7,165 nt of DNA from CAZMXI01 sp964570205 (GTDB lineage: Bacteria > Planctomycetota > Phycisphaerae > Tepidisphaerales > Tepidisphaeraceae), in contig CAZMXI010000217.1 of NCBI GenBank assembly GCA_964570205.1, positions 1-7,165 of the forward strand, written 5' to 3'. Position numbers and translations under genes: made by a program. Below the pieces are notes generated by a model. The model saw nothing but the letters and a program-made list of their open reading frames with translations. It was not told the origin of the DNA and searched no databases. Each line of letters opens with the position of its first letter. Positions within the stretch are counted from its first letter, which is position 1. This document shows positions 1 through 5,943 of this stretch, piece by piece.

Positions 1-1
1 G

Positions 2-286
2 GCTCTGCGTTACGCCGAGATCGTATACAACGGACAGTGGTTCCACCCACTGCGCGAGGCATTGCAGGCGTTCGTCGACCACACCAATGTGGCAGTGACG
101 GGGAGCGTGAAGGTGCGGCTATTCAAGGGGCGTGCGCAGGCCATCAGTGTGACCAGCGCGCAGACCCTGTATGATCCGCAACTTGCGTCGTTCAGCATGG
201 AAGGCTTTGACGTAACGGCCGCCAGAGGATTCATCGACCTGTTCGGACTGCCGATGAAAGTCGCAAGTCAGGCAAGGCGTTGGTAG
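2..286 (+). CDS. argG: Argininosuccinate synthase, C-terminal fragment (5' end outside window)
   Basis: This is the last 94 codons of argininosuccinate synthase, the cytoplasmic enzyme that condenses citrulline and aspartate with ATP in arginine biosynthesis. The frame is open from base 2 and ends at TAG 284-286. The visible protein matches the family's conserved C-terminal arm: A-E-I-V-Y-N-G-Q-W-F-H-P-L-R-E-A-L, then V-T-G-S-V-K-V-R-L-F-K-G, then the tail S-L/T-Y-D-P-Q-L-A-S-F and G-F-I-D-L-F-G-L-P. That arm forms the oligomerisation helix in known structures; the nucleotide- and citrulline-binding parts lie upstream and cannot be seen. The gene ends tail to tail with the phosphoesterase gene on the other strand, sharing 19 bases (268-286), and no hairpin-plus-T-run terminator is visible after it. 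It is the only clear housekeeping gene here and is probably unrelated in function to the exported-protein genes to its right. Confidence 0.95.
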   Translation, partial: ALRYAEIVYNGQWFHPLREALQAFVDHTNVAVTGSVKVRLFKGRAQAISVTSAQTLYDPQLASFSMEGFDVTAARGFIDLFGLPMKVASQARRW

Positions 287-1239
287 TCGGCGGTGAGTCG
301 TCGCGGACGGCGTGCGGCGAGCAAGCCGCCAGCGATGACGAGTAGTGCTGGAATCGAAGGCTCGGGAACCACCACTGTTCCGTCGAACCGCAGATGCGCT
401 GTTTCATACCCCAGGTGATTAAGGGCGGTGACGGCGACATCACAAATGGCAGGGGACCCCAAATCCACCCCTTTCGGGACCGACTGCCCACTAACGATGT
501 AGAACGTGGTGTACACCTCCGCGCCCCCTTCGGGCAGAAGGTGCTGCGTGCCTCGGCCGCCATGATCGGTGGTTGCGAGGATCAGCCAATCCTCGGTGCC
601 GTCGGCGTAGCCCGTGCGGGCGTAGAGCGATTCCAACACGATGCCGAGGCGTGCGTCGGCGCTCTCGATAGCGCCAAGGTACTCCGGCACGTCCGGGCTG
701 AAGCCATATTGGTGCCCTGTCGTATCCACCGCCTGCAAGTGAAGAAACAACAGGTCGGGGTCGGCGGTGCGCAGCAGATCCGCCGCCGCCAGAGCGTTGG
801 CGTCGTCGCCATTCCACGCGACCAAGTCGGCATCGCGATCGGCGCGTAATCCAAGGGCGATGGGCGCCCATCCCACAAACGCCGAGGTGCTGAGCGAAGG
901 ATTCCATGCCTCAAGACGGGCGAAGACCGTGGGCCACTGATCAAAGTGGTTGCCGAGAAAGCCGTTGGCGCCGAGTGCGTTGCTCATGACGCCGTGTTTG
1001 GCCGGAGCGACTCCCGCAAGCATGCTCGCGTGGTTGGGGCCACTCCAGCCAACAACCATCGTGTTGCGCGCATCGAAACTGACCGATCCTGCGGCAATGA
1101 GAGCGTCCACGTTGGGCATATGGGCCATGTGAAGAGCGTCGGCGCGGCAGCCGTCGATGCTGACGATCAGCACTTTCGGCGTCGCGGCAACCTGAGCGGC
1201 CGTCCCCAGAAGAACAAGCGTACACAGGATGCGATCCAC
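268..1239 (-). CDS. Exported alkaline-phosphatase/NPP-superfamily phosphoesterase with PEP-CTERM anchor
   Basis: A 323-residue type I phosphodiesterase/nucleotide pyrophosphatase-like enzyme that probably hydrolyses phosphate mono- or diesters outside the cytoplasm; the substrate cannot be told. The GTG start is chosen because GGAGGT lies 6 bases upstream. Residues 1-19 form a short signal peptide (hydrophobic L-C-T-L-V-L-L-G-T-A-A, cleavage near V-A-A|T-P). Superfamily two-metal residues are readable in order: D29 (S-I-D-G), putative nucleophile S66 in W-S-G-P-N-H, N87 21 residues later as in NPP enzymes, D172 and H176 (V-D-T-T-G-H), D225-H226 (T-D-H-G-G) and probably H233. Residues 291-314 are a PEP-CTERM signal: V-P-E-P-S, a hydrophobic helix, then R-R-P-R-R. 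It is probably the last gene of a minus-strand operon, 20 bases after the propeller gene's stop. A phosphonate or sulfate esterase role in the same superfamily is possible, but C-x-P-x-R is absent. Confidence 0.85.
   Translation of the reverse strand: MDRILCTLVLLGTAAQVAATPKVLIVSIDGCRADALHMAHMPNVDALIAAGSVSFDARNTMVVGWSGPNHASMLAGVAPAKHGVMSNALGANGFLGNHFDQWPTVFARLEAWNPSLSTSAFVGWAPIALGLRADRDADLVAWNGDDANALAAADLLRTADPDLLFLHLQAVDTTGHQYGFSPDVPEYLGAIESADARLGIVLESLYARTGYADGTEDWLILATTDHGGRGTQHLLPEGGAEVYTTFYIVSGQSVPKGVDLGSPAICDVAVTALNHLGYETAHLRFDGTVVVPEPSIPALLVIAGGLLAARRPRRLTADYQRLA
298..369 (-). other. PEP-CTERM sorting signal coding segment
   Basis: This encodes residues 291-314 of the phosphoesterase: V-P-E-P-S-I-P, a hydrophobic stretch A-L-L-V-I-A-G-G-L-L-A-A, and the basic cluster R-R-P-R-R. 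This three-part layout is that of PEP-CTERM signals, which in known systems are processed by exosortase (EpsH family) for attachment to the cell surface or exopolysaccharide. Nine residues (L-T-A-D-Y-Q-R-L-A) follow the basic cluster, more than is usual. No exosortase gene is in the window. Confidence 0.8.
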
Positions 1240-1245
1240 GACATG

Positions 1246-1251
1246 ACCTCC
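1246..1251 (-). promoter_or_regulatory. Shine-Dalgarno site that fixes the GTG start of the phosphoesterase
   Basis: On the minus strand the sequence reads GGAGGT, six bases (CATGTC), then GTG at 1239. The spacing to GTG is ideal and GTG is in frame with the signal peptide. An ATG at 1244-1242 inside the spacer is in another frame and only 1 base from the Shine-Dalgarno, so it is a decoy. In-frame starts further upstream lie within the coding region of the preceding gene. Confidence 0.75.
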
Positions 1252-1259
1252 AGGCCGGC

Positions 1260-2660
1260 TCACGGGTTCCGCACATCCACGCAGCGCATCTGCCGCAGGT
1301 CCCGCACCAACAGTCTGCCATCCGACAGCGCCAACGGGGCCCAGATCGTCCCGCCTTCGCCACCCAGCACTCTGGCCCGCCCGAGTTCCTTGAACACGGC
1401 CGGCTTCGCCTCGGCCATGAGCAACTCGCCCGTCCGGCCGTTCATGATGAACAGCAGCCCGTCCGCGATGATAAAACCGCCGGATTGAAACGACTGCTTC
1501 GGGCCGGTCTGCCACTTGACCGCCAGCGATGCGTCCAGGCACACCATGCCTTCGGTTATGGCGCCCTGGCCGCGGCCGCTTTCGGTGTAGATGTGCCCTT
1601 CGTGCAGAATCGGCGTGTGGATGGACGCAGCGCAGTTCCGGCTCGTGGTCCAGGCGTGCGACCAGTCCTCGCCATCCTTGCGGACCTGAAGGATGGCCGC
1701 CCCAAACCCCAACCCGCCCGTCAACAGCAGCCGGTCATCGCCGATGTTCACCGGCGAAGGGATGGGGATCTTGTGCGGCCGGGGCGTGCGGGTTGTCCAG
1801 AGGATCCTGCCCGTCTCTGGCTCAATGGCCGAGACAACCGCCGGCGGGGCTTTCGCGGGATCCTTGTCGGGGTCGGTGAGGTGGCCAAGGGCGATGATCT
1901 GCTCCACGCCGCCCAACGTGGTCAGGTAGGGACTGGCATAACAGAACCAGCTCCGCCCGACCGCCGCGGACTGCCAGCGGAGCATGCCGGTGGCGCTTTC
2001 ATAAGCCACCAGCCCGACTTTCTGTGTCTGAGGCGCAACGAGCACCAGGTCTTTGTACAGGATGGGGCTCTGGACGAAACCCCACTCCGGCACCTGTGCT
2101 CGTGCCAGTTTGTCGGCCCGGCCCGTGGGCGGCTCTTCGCGATCGATGTCCGGGTCCTTGAACTCCCGCACCAGGTGGTGCGACCAGAGCGCCTTGCCGG
2201 TGGCTGTGCTGATGCGGTGAAGGTCGCCGAACGGCCCGACGGTGTAGACGGCTTGCTGATCAACCGTCGGCACGTTCCGCGATCCGGGATAGGGCAAGGT
2301 TCCCGGTGCATCATAAGCAAACCGCCAGAGCTCGCGGCCGGTCTGCAGGTCCAGGCAGCGCAACACATCCTGCCGATCATCAGGGCGGTCCAGAACATAC
2401 ACCCTGCCGTCGCGCACGGCTGCGCCGCCGAAGCCCTTGCCCAGATCGACGCTCCAGACGATGCGCGGTCCGGCCGCGGGCCAGCTTCGTGACAGCCTCT
2501 TTTCACCAGAAATGCCTGACCTGCCTGGCCCCATAAAGCCGGGCCAATCATCCGCGCGCGCAATGGCCGCAAGCGTCACACGTGTCACGGCACAGGCGAA
2601 ACAGCATCGACAGAGCATGACGCCGAGCGTCTGATGCCAACGACGGCAGCCAAGAATCAT
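1260..2660 (-). CDS. Exported PQQ-like (BamB-type) beta-propeller repeat protein
   Basis: A 466-residue secreted beta-propeller. The ATG at 2660 is preceded by GGAGG with a 6-base gap (2667-2671); the next ATG (2618) has no such site. An unusual Cys-rich leader (residues 1-36) ends at A-R-A|D-D-W. Mature protein begins D-W-P-G-F-M-G-P-G-R-S-G-I-S, the signature of PQQ-like proteins abundant in planctomycetes. Blade-closing motifs of the form D-x-x-T-G-x-x-L-W recur at about 104-112, 151-159, 221-229, 280-288 and a weaker one at 376-383, so at least five blades are readable and seven or eight are expected for the fold. Despite the name, such proteins often lack PQQ and enzyme activity, and I see no catalytic signature; a ligand-binding or scaffold role in periplasm or envelope is the best guess. 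Its stop is 20 bases before the phosphoesterase start, suggesting co-transcription. The 119-bp gap upstream (2661-2779) shows no convincing promoter or terminator. Confidence 0.85.
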   Translation of the reverse strand: MILGCRRWHQTLGVMLCRCCFACAVTRVTLAAIARADDWPGFMGPGRSGISGEKRLSRSWPAAGPRIVWSVDLGKGFGGAAVRDGRVYVLDRPDDRQDVLRCLDLQTGRELWRFAYDAPGTLPYPGSRNVPTVDQQAVYTVGPFGDLHRISTATGKALWSHHLVREFKDPDIDREEPPTGRADKLARAQVPEWGFVQSPILYKDLVLVAPQTQKVGLVAYESATGMLRWQSAAVGRSWFCYASPYLTTLGGVEQIIALGHLTDPDKDPAKAPPAVVSAIEPETGRILWTTRTPRPHKIPIPSPVNIGDDRLLLTGGLGFGAAILQVRKDGEDWSHAWTTSRNCAASIHTPILHEGHIYTESGRGQGAITEGMVCLDASLAVKWQTGPKQSFQSGGFIIADGLLFIMNGRTGELLMAEAKPAVFKELGRARVLGGEGGTIWAPLALSDGRLLVRDLRQMRCVDVRNP

Positions 2661-2666
2661 CAGCGG

Positions 2667-2671
2667 CCTCC
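2667..2671 (-). promoter_or_regulatory. Shine-Dalgarno site for the PQQ-like propeller gene
   Basis: GGAGG on the minus strand, followed by CCGCTG and ATG at 2660. It selects this start over the ATG at 2783 (41 codons upstream, inside the end of the preceding gene, no leader-like sequence) and the ATG at 2618 (no purine-rich site). Confidence 0.7.
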
Positions 2672-2779
2672 AGGAGCCCCCTGTCTCGTACCACGGTCGA
2701 TTGCCACGCCTGGTGCGGCGCACTCGCTGGTCGGTCTCCCCAAGTGCGACCGCGAAATGCACGCTCGCCGCGACGCCCT

Positions 2780-3733
2780 TCACCGGCGTACGATCTCGGC
2801 AATCGCGATGCCCTGTTCTCCAGCCACGCTGTACAGCAGAAACAGCCGGCCGGCATCCTCAAAGACGGCCGGATCGCGTAATTGTCTCACCGCTTTCCTG
2901 GCGGCGCCGTAGCCTGACTTGACCAGTTCCAGATCCGCTCCTTCGTACTTCAGTTCCGGCTCCAGCAAAACCTGCCTCTCGACAACCCGCCACCGCATCC
3001 AGTCGGCGTTCAGGTCCACCGTGCCCAGGTAGATGCGTTCAGGGGCCTCGGCAACACGTGTGTACAACAGAAGGAGGCGATCGTTCTCGACCCACATGGC
3101 CGTGTGCCGCACTCCGGGCAGATAGTGCGGTCCCGGCTGAAAATCGGCCAAGCCATCCTTCGAGCGGTAGATCACTCCATCGATGTTGTCGTTCTTGGCA
3201 AATGCATAATACCAGCTGCCGTGCCGGAAGACCCGGAAATAGAACTTGCCGAGCACCTCTTTCCGAGCGTTGAAGTTGAGCCCGTCCGTCGACAGGGCCA
3301 CGAACGAGACCTGCCCGCGAATGCGGCTGCTTTTGGGTGCGGGCTGGTGGAAGTACATGCGAATCTGCTTCGCCTCATTGTCCACATGGACATCGGGGCT
3401 GGCGATGTGGCTGACACCCGGAGAATCCTCCAAATTCAGCACCCCGCCGGGATAAACTGTCCAGGGTCCCTCCAGCCGGTCGGCGCAAGCCAAGCGAATA
3501 TGCTTGCCGTTGTGGTGGGCAAAATACAGGTAGTAGCTGCCCCTTGGTTTCTGTACCCAGTCAGGAACGCGAATCAGCGATGGGCCGTTGATGTTCGCGC
3601 CATCCTCTCCGGTCAAACCCGACATGCCCGGGCGGATGATGGGGTTCTGCTTGAACCGGATCGCGCGATACTCCTGCGGAAGGGCAGAGCCGACCAACAG
3701 GAGTACTGCCGCCATAGATACAACAACTCGCAT
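2780..3733 (-). CDS. Exported GH43/GH32-like five-bladed beta-propeller glycosidase-like protein
   Basis: A 317-residue secreted protein resembling the five-bladed propeller of GH43/GH32/GH68-type glycoside hydrolases. ATG 3733 has GGAG six bases upstream (3740-3743). Residues 1-20 are a signal peptide (M-R-V-V-V-S-M-A-A-V-L-L-L-V-G-S-A), cleavage probably near A17-Q20. Supporting motifs: N-P-I-I-R-P at 30-35; N-I-N-G-P-S-L-I-R-V-P at 47-57; Y-Y-L-Y-F-A-H-H-N-G at 67-76, then I-R-L-A-C-A-D-R-L-E-G-P-W; I-A-S-P-D-V-H-V-D at 110-118; and R-D-P-A-V-F at 286-291 followed by G-R-L-F-L-L-Y-S. These are the blade repeats of such enzymes, where the strand-end phrase 'YYLYFA ... S-DGL' recurs. I cannot assign the Asp/Asp/Glu catalytic triad with confidence, so it may be a glycosidase, phosphorylase-like or carbohydrate-binding protein. 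It is first in the minus-strand gene block and diverges from the sulfatase. Confidence 0.7.
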   Translation of the reverse strand: MRVVVSMAAVLLLVGSALPQEYRAIRFKQNPIIRPGMSGLTGEDGANINGPSLIRVPDWVQKPRGSYYLYFAHHNGKHIRLACADRLEGPWTVYPGGVLNLEDSPGVSHIASPDVHVDNEAKQIRMYFHQPAPKSSRIRGQVSFVALSTDGLNFNARKEVLGKFYFRVFRHGSWYYAFAKNDNIDGVIYRSKDGLADFQPGPHYLPGVRHTAMWVENDRLLLLYTRVAEAPERIYLGTVDLNADWMRWRVVERQVLLEPELKYEGADLELVKSGYGAARKAVRQLRDPAVFEDAGRLFLLYSVAGEQGIAIAEIVRR

Positions 3734-3895
3734 CGATATCTCCGATCCCGCCCGGCACTCAACAGTACTACTTCGGTCAATCCATTCCGTTCTACCTCGC
3801 TGCGCACCGCGCGGCCGCACTTGCGTGCGGGGACGGGCTTGCGGTAGTCTCAGGTCTTTGGGGAAACAAGGGCGTTTCATCGAGGAGGTCACGGG
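3734..3895. promoter_or_regulatory. Divergent intergenic region between propeller and sulfatase genes
   Basis: This 162-bp stretch must hold the 5' signals for both flanking genes unless promoters lie inside them. Two Shine-Dalgarno sites are clear: GGAG (3743-3740, minus) and AGGAGGT (3883-3889, plus). Promoters are not convincing. On the plus strand TTGCGT (3821-3826) and TAGTCT (3845-3850) are 18 bases apart, a weak sigma-70-like pair. On the minus strand a TTGACC (3780-3775) resembles a -35 box but has no -10 box at 16-18 bases. A perfect 6-bp stem with a 4-base loop (CCGCAC-TTGC-GTGCGG, 3815-3830) overlaps the plus-strand -35 candidate and could be an operator half-site pair or chance. 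Confidence 0.4.
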
Positions 3896-5203
3896 ATGCT
3901 GACGCGTCGAGGTTTTCTGGCAGGCGGAACGGGTCTGGCGGCTGCGGTCGCGGCGGGTTGTGCGGGCAAGGACCCCCTGGGCGCGGGCGGCGTCGCGGTC
4001 AAGGGCGCCGGCCGGCCGAATATCATCATCATCCAGACGGACGACGTGGGGTTTGAACTGCTGGGCGCCTATGGGGGCCAGACCCACCCGACGCCCAACC
4101 TCGACAAGCTCGCGGCCAGCGGGATGCGGTTCAAGTACTGCTTTGCCAGCCCCGCGTGCTCGCCATCGCGGGCGCAACTGCTGACCGGGCGCTACAACTT
4201 CCGCAGCGGGTACATCGACATCTCCGGCCGGAACGGCGCGCCTGAGAAGCTTGACCCGGCCAAAGAACGGACGCTGGCCAACCTCTTGAAAGAGGCCGGC
4301 TACGACACCGCCATCTGTTGCAAGTGGCACTTGGGCTGGGGCAGCACTCCCACGACCGGCCCGGCCGAATTTGATCCCGCGCAGTATCGCCCCTCCAGCA
4401 ACATCAAGGCGTGCGGGTTCGACGAGCAGTTCTGCTTCTCCGGGCCGCACATCACCTATGGTCCGTCGGCCAAGGGCAAGTATCACCCCGACGTCTATCA
4501 CGACTGGGCGATGAAGTACCTCGAAGGCCGCAAGGAGAAGGGCAAGCCGTTCTTTCTCTGGTACGCGATGGGGCTGGTGCACTTCGATTATGACCCAACG
4601 CCTCTGAATCCGAATGGCAAGAAGAACGACAAGGCCAATTTTCCCTACATGGTCCGCTATATGGACATGCTGGTAGGGGACACGATGCGCAAACTAGACG
4701 AACTGGGCCTGCGCGAGAATACCATGGTCATCTTCACGTCGGATGGCGGCACCGACAGGCACAAGACGAGGTTGAATGGCAGGGAGTTGACCGGTGGCAA
4801 GGGGAGCATGCTGGACTGCGGGGCCTGGGGGCCGCTGCTGGTAAGCTGGCCGGGCAAGGTGCAGCCGGGGAGTTACTGCGGCGAACTGGCCGACCTGACC
4901 GACATCCTCCCGACTTGTTGCGAGGTGGCTGGCGCGAAGACCCCAACGGATCGGGTGATCGATGGCGTCAGTCTGGTCAAGCCGTTGCTCGGCAAGACCG
5001 GCCGCCAGAAGCTCTACTCGCATGTGCAGCTTGTCGAGAAGAGGTTCATCCGCGAGCATCGCTGGAAAATGCGCGAGGATGGCCGGCTGTACGACTGCAA
5101 AGGTGCGCCGTTCGAGGAGAAGCTGGTCCTCCTGGCGAATGACTCGGCCGAATCGAGGGCGGCGAGGCAGCGGCTAACCCAGCTTCTTTGGACGCTGGTT
5201 TAG
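3896..5203 (+). CDS. Cys-type sulfatase with Tat/lipoprotein-like leader (arylsulfatase family)
   Basis: A 435-residue sulfatase that would cleave sulfate esters in the periplasm or at the envelope. ATG 3896 follows AGGAGGT by 6 bases. The leader has twin arginines (T-R-R-G-F-L-A, residues 3-9), a hydrophobic stretch and A-A-G-C at 19-22, so Tat export and possible lipidation at C22 are likely. Active-site features: D49-D50 (metal), C88-S-P-S-R92 (the C-x-P-x-R signature in which Cys becomes formylglycine), K143-W-H-L-G, H229 in V-H-F-D-Y-D-P, D283 in T-S-D-G-G, and K302 in G-G-K-G-S. Length is near that of compact family members. Odd points are G284 where the Asn or His ligand usually stands, C142 in place of the first Gly of G-K-W-H-L-G, and 12 Cys in total. 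The substrate is unknown; neighbours suggest a sulfated carbohydrate. No formylglycine-generating or anSME gene is in the window. Confidence 0.93.
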   Translation: MLTRRGFLAGGTGLAAAVAAGCAGKDPLGAGGVAVKGAGRPNIIIIQTDDVGFELLGAYGGQTHPTPNLDKLAASGMRFKYCFASPACSPSRAQLLTGRYNFRSGYIDISGRNGAPEKLDPAKERTLANLLKEAGYDTAICCKWHLGWGSTPTTGPAEFDPAQYRPSSNIKACGFDEQFCFSGPHITYGPSAKGKYHPDVYHDWAMKYLEGRKEKGKPFFLWYAMGLVHFDYDPTPLNPNGKKNDKANFPYMVRYMDMLVGDTMRKLDELGLRENTMVIFTSDGGTDRHKTRLNGRELTGGKGSMLDCGAWGPLLVSWPGKVQPGSYCGELADLTDILPTCCEVAGAKTPTDRVIDGVSLVKPLLGKTGRQKLYSHVQLVEKRFIREHRWKMREDGRLYDCKGAPFEEKLVLLANDSAESRAARQRLTQLLWTLV

Positions 5204-5208
5204 GATTG

Positions 5209-5943
5209 CTACGGCAGCGCCAGCACGCGGACTTCGATGGCTTTCTCGTCCGCCAGGAGCTTTTTGACCTCGTTTGGGTCGGAAGTGCCCTGGTGGTAGG
5301 GATACAGCACCTTGGGCTTGAATGCCCGTGCCGCCTCGGCCGCCTCCTTCGGCGGCATGGTGTAGGGCAGGTTGATGGGCAGGAAGGCGATGTCGATGTC
5401 CTTCAGGGCCTTCATCTCGGGCGTGCCCTCGGTGTCGCCGGCGACGTAGACCCGTTTGCCGCCGAAGGTCAGGATATAGCCGTTGTCCTTGCGGGCCTTG
5501 GGATGGAAGCGCAGCCGATCGGAGGTCATGTTGTAGGCCGGCATCGCCTCGACGATGATGTCCAGCACCTGCAGCTTCTGCCCGACCTCGATCGCCTTGC
5601 CGAAGCCAGCCGCCTTGACGGTTGATTCGATCGCATAGATGAGCGTGGGATCCTTCTTCAGTTGGTCGATGATGCGGGGCGCCAGGTGGTCGCCGTGCTC
5701 GTGGGTGATGAGAATGACGTCGGCCTTGGGCATCTGGTCCCACTGGGCCTGCCCGGCCGGATCGACATAGTATTGCTTGCCCTTGAACTCAAACCGCAAA
5801 GCGGAATGGTTGATCGGCTGGATGACCAGGTTCCCCTGGCTGGTTTTCTCGATGGCCGCGTTCTTCTGCGCTGGCGGCTCGGCGGCGAAAAGGGCGGTGC
5901 TCAGCAGCATGACCGGCACGACGATCAGGATGGTTGCATTCAT
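5209..5943 (-). CDS. Exported UlaG-like metallo-beta-lactamase-fold hydrolase
   Basis: A 244-residue MBL-fold hydrolase of the UlaG-like (Lactamase_B_3-type) group, whose cytosolic relatives include L-ascorbate-6-phosphate lactonase; substrate here is unknown. ATG 5943 is preceded by GGGAG with a 4-base gap. Residues 1-21 are a signal peptide (I-L-I-V-V-P-V-M-L-L-S-T-A-L-F-A-A|E-P-P), so it acts outside the cytoplasm. MBL motifs are complete: N45-H46-S with D61-P62 in the first strands, T-H81-E-H83-G-D85-H86 (the H-x-H-x-D-H zinc motif), H147 in R-F-H-P-K, G169-D170-T, and H217 in Y-P-Y-H-Q-G. M-P-A-Y-N at 134-138 is typical of the subgroup. It converges on the sulfatase with 5 bases between stops and no visible terminator, and diverges from the oxidoreductase gene. 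Confidence 0.9.
   Translation of the reverse strand: MNATILIVVPVMLLSTALFAAEPPAQKNAAIEKTSQGNLVIQPINHSALRFEFKGKQYYVDPAGQAQWDQMPKADVILITHEHGDHLAPRIIDQLKKDPTLIYAIESTVKAAGFGKAIEVGQKLQVLDIIVEAMPAYNMTSDRLRFHPKARKDNGYILTFGGKRVYVAGDTEGTPEMKALKDIDIAFLPINLPYTMPPKEAAEAARAFKPKVLYPYHQGTSDPNEVKKLLADEKAIEVRVLALP

Noticed and set aside
1240..1542. 101-codon N-terminal extension of the phosphoesterase
   Set aside because: It overlaps the end of the propeller gene, has a basic, low-complexity composition and would place the signal peptide internally.
1485..2492. 335-codon plus-strand open frame opposite the PQQ-like propeller gene
   Set aside because: The minus-strand product has repeated blade motifs; the plus-strand product shows no family features and no good ribosome-binding site.
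2661..2779. Possible promoter or terminator in the gap between the two propeller genes
   Set aside because: The only hairpin seen (GTGC-GGC-GCAC) is 4 bp with no T-run, and no -35/-10 pair with acceptable spacing was found on the minus strand.
3734..4582. In-frame 283-codon extension of the glycosidase-like gene on the minus strand, antisense to the sulfatase
   Set aside because: It lies opposite the sulfatase coding sequence and upstream of a clear signal peptide and Shine-Dalgarno site at 3733. Stop-free antisense frames are expected in GC-rich genes.
5204..5208. Bidirectional terminator between the convergent sulfatase and MBL genes
   Set aside because: The gap is 5 bases, and no stable stem-loop followed by a T-run was seen around it.
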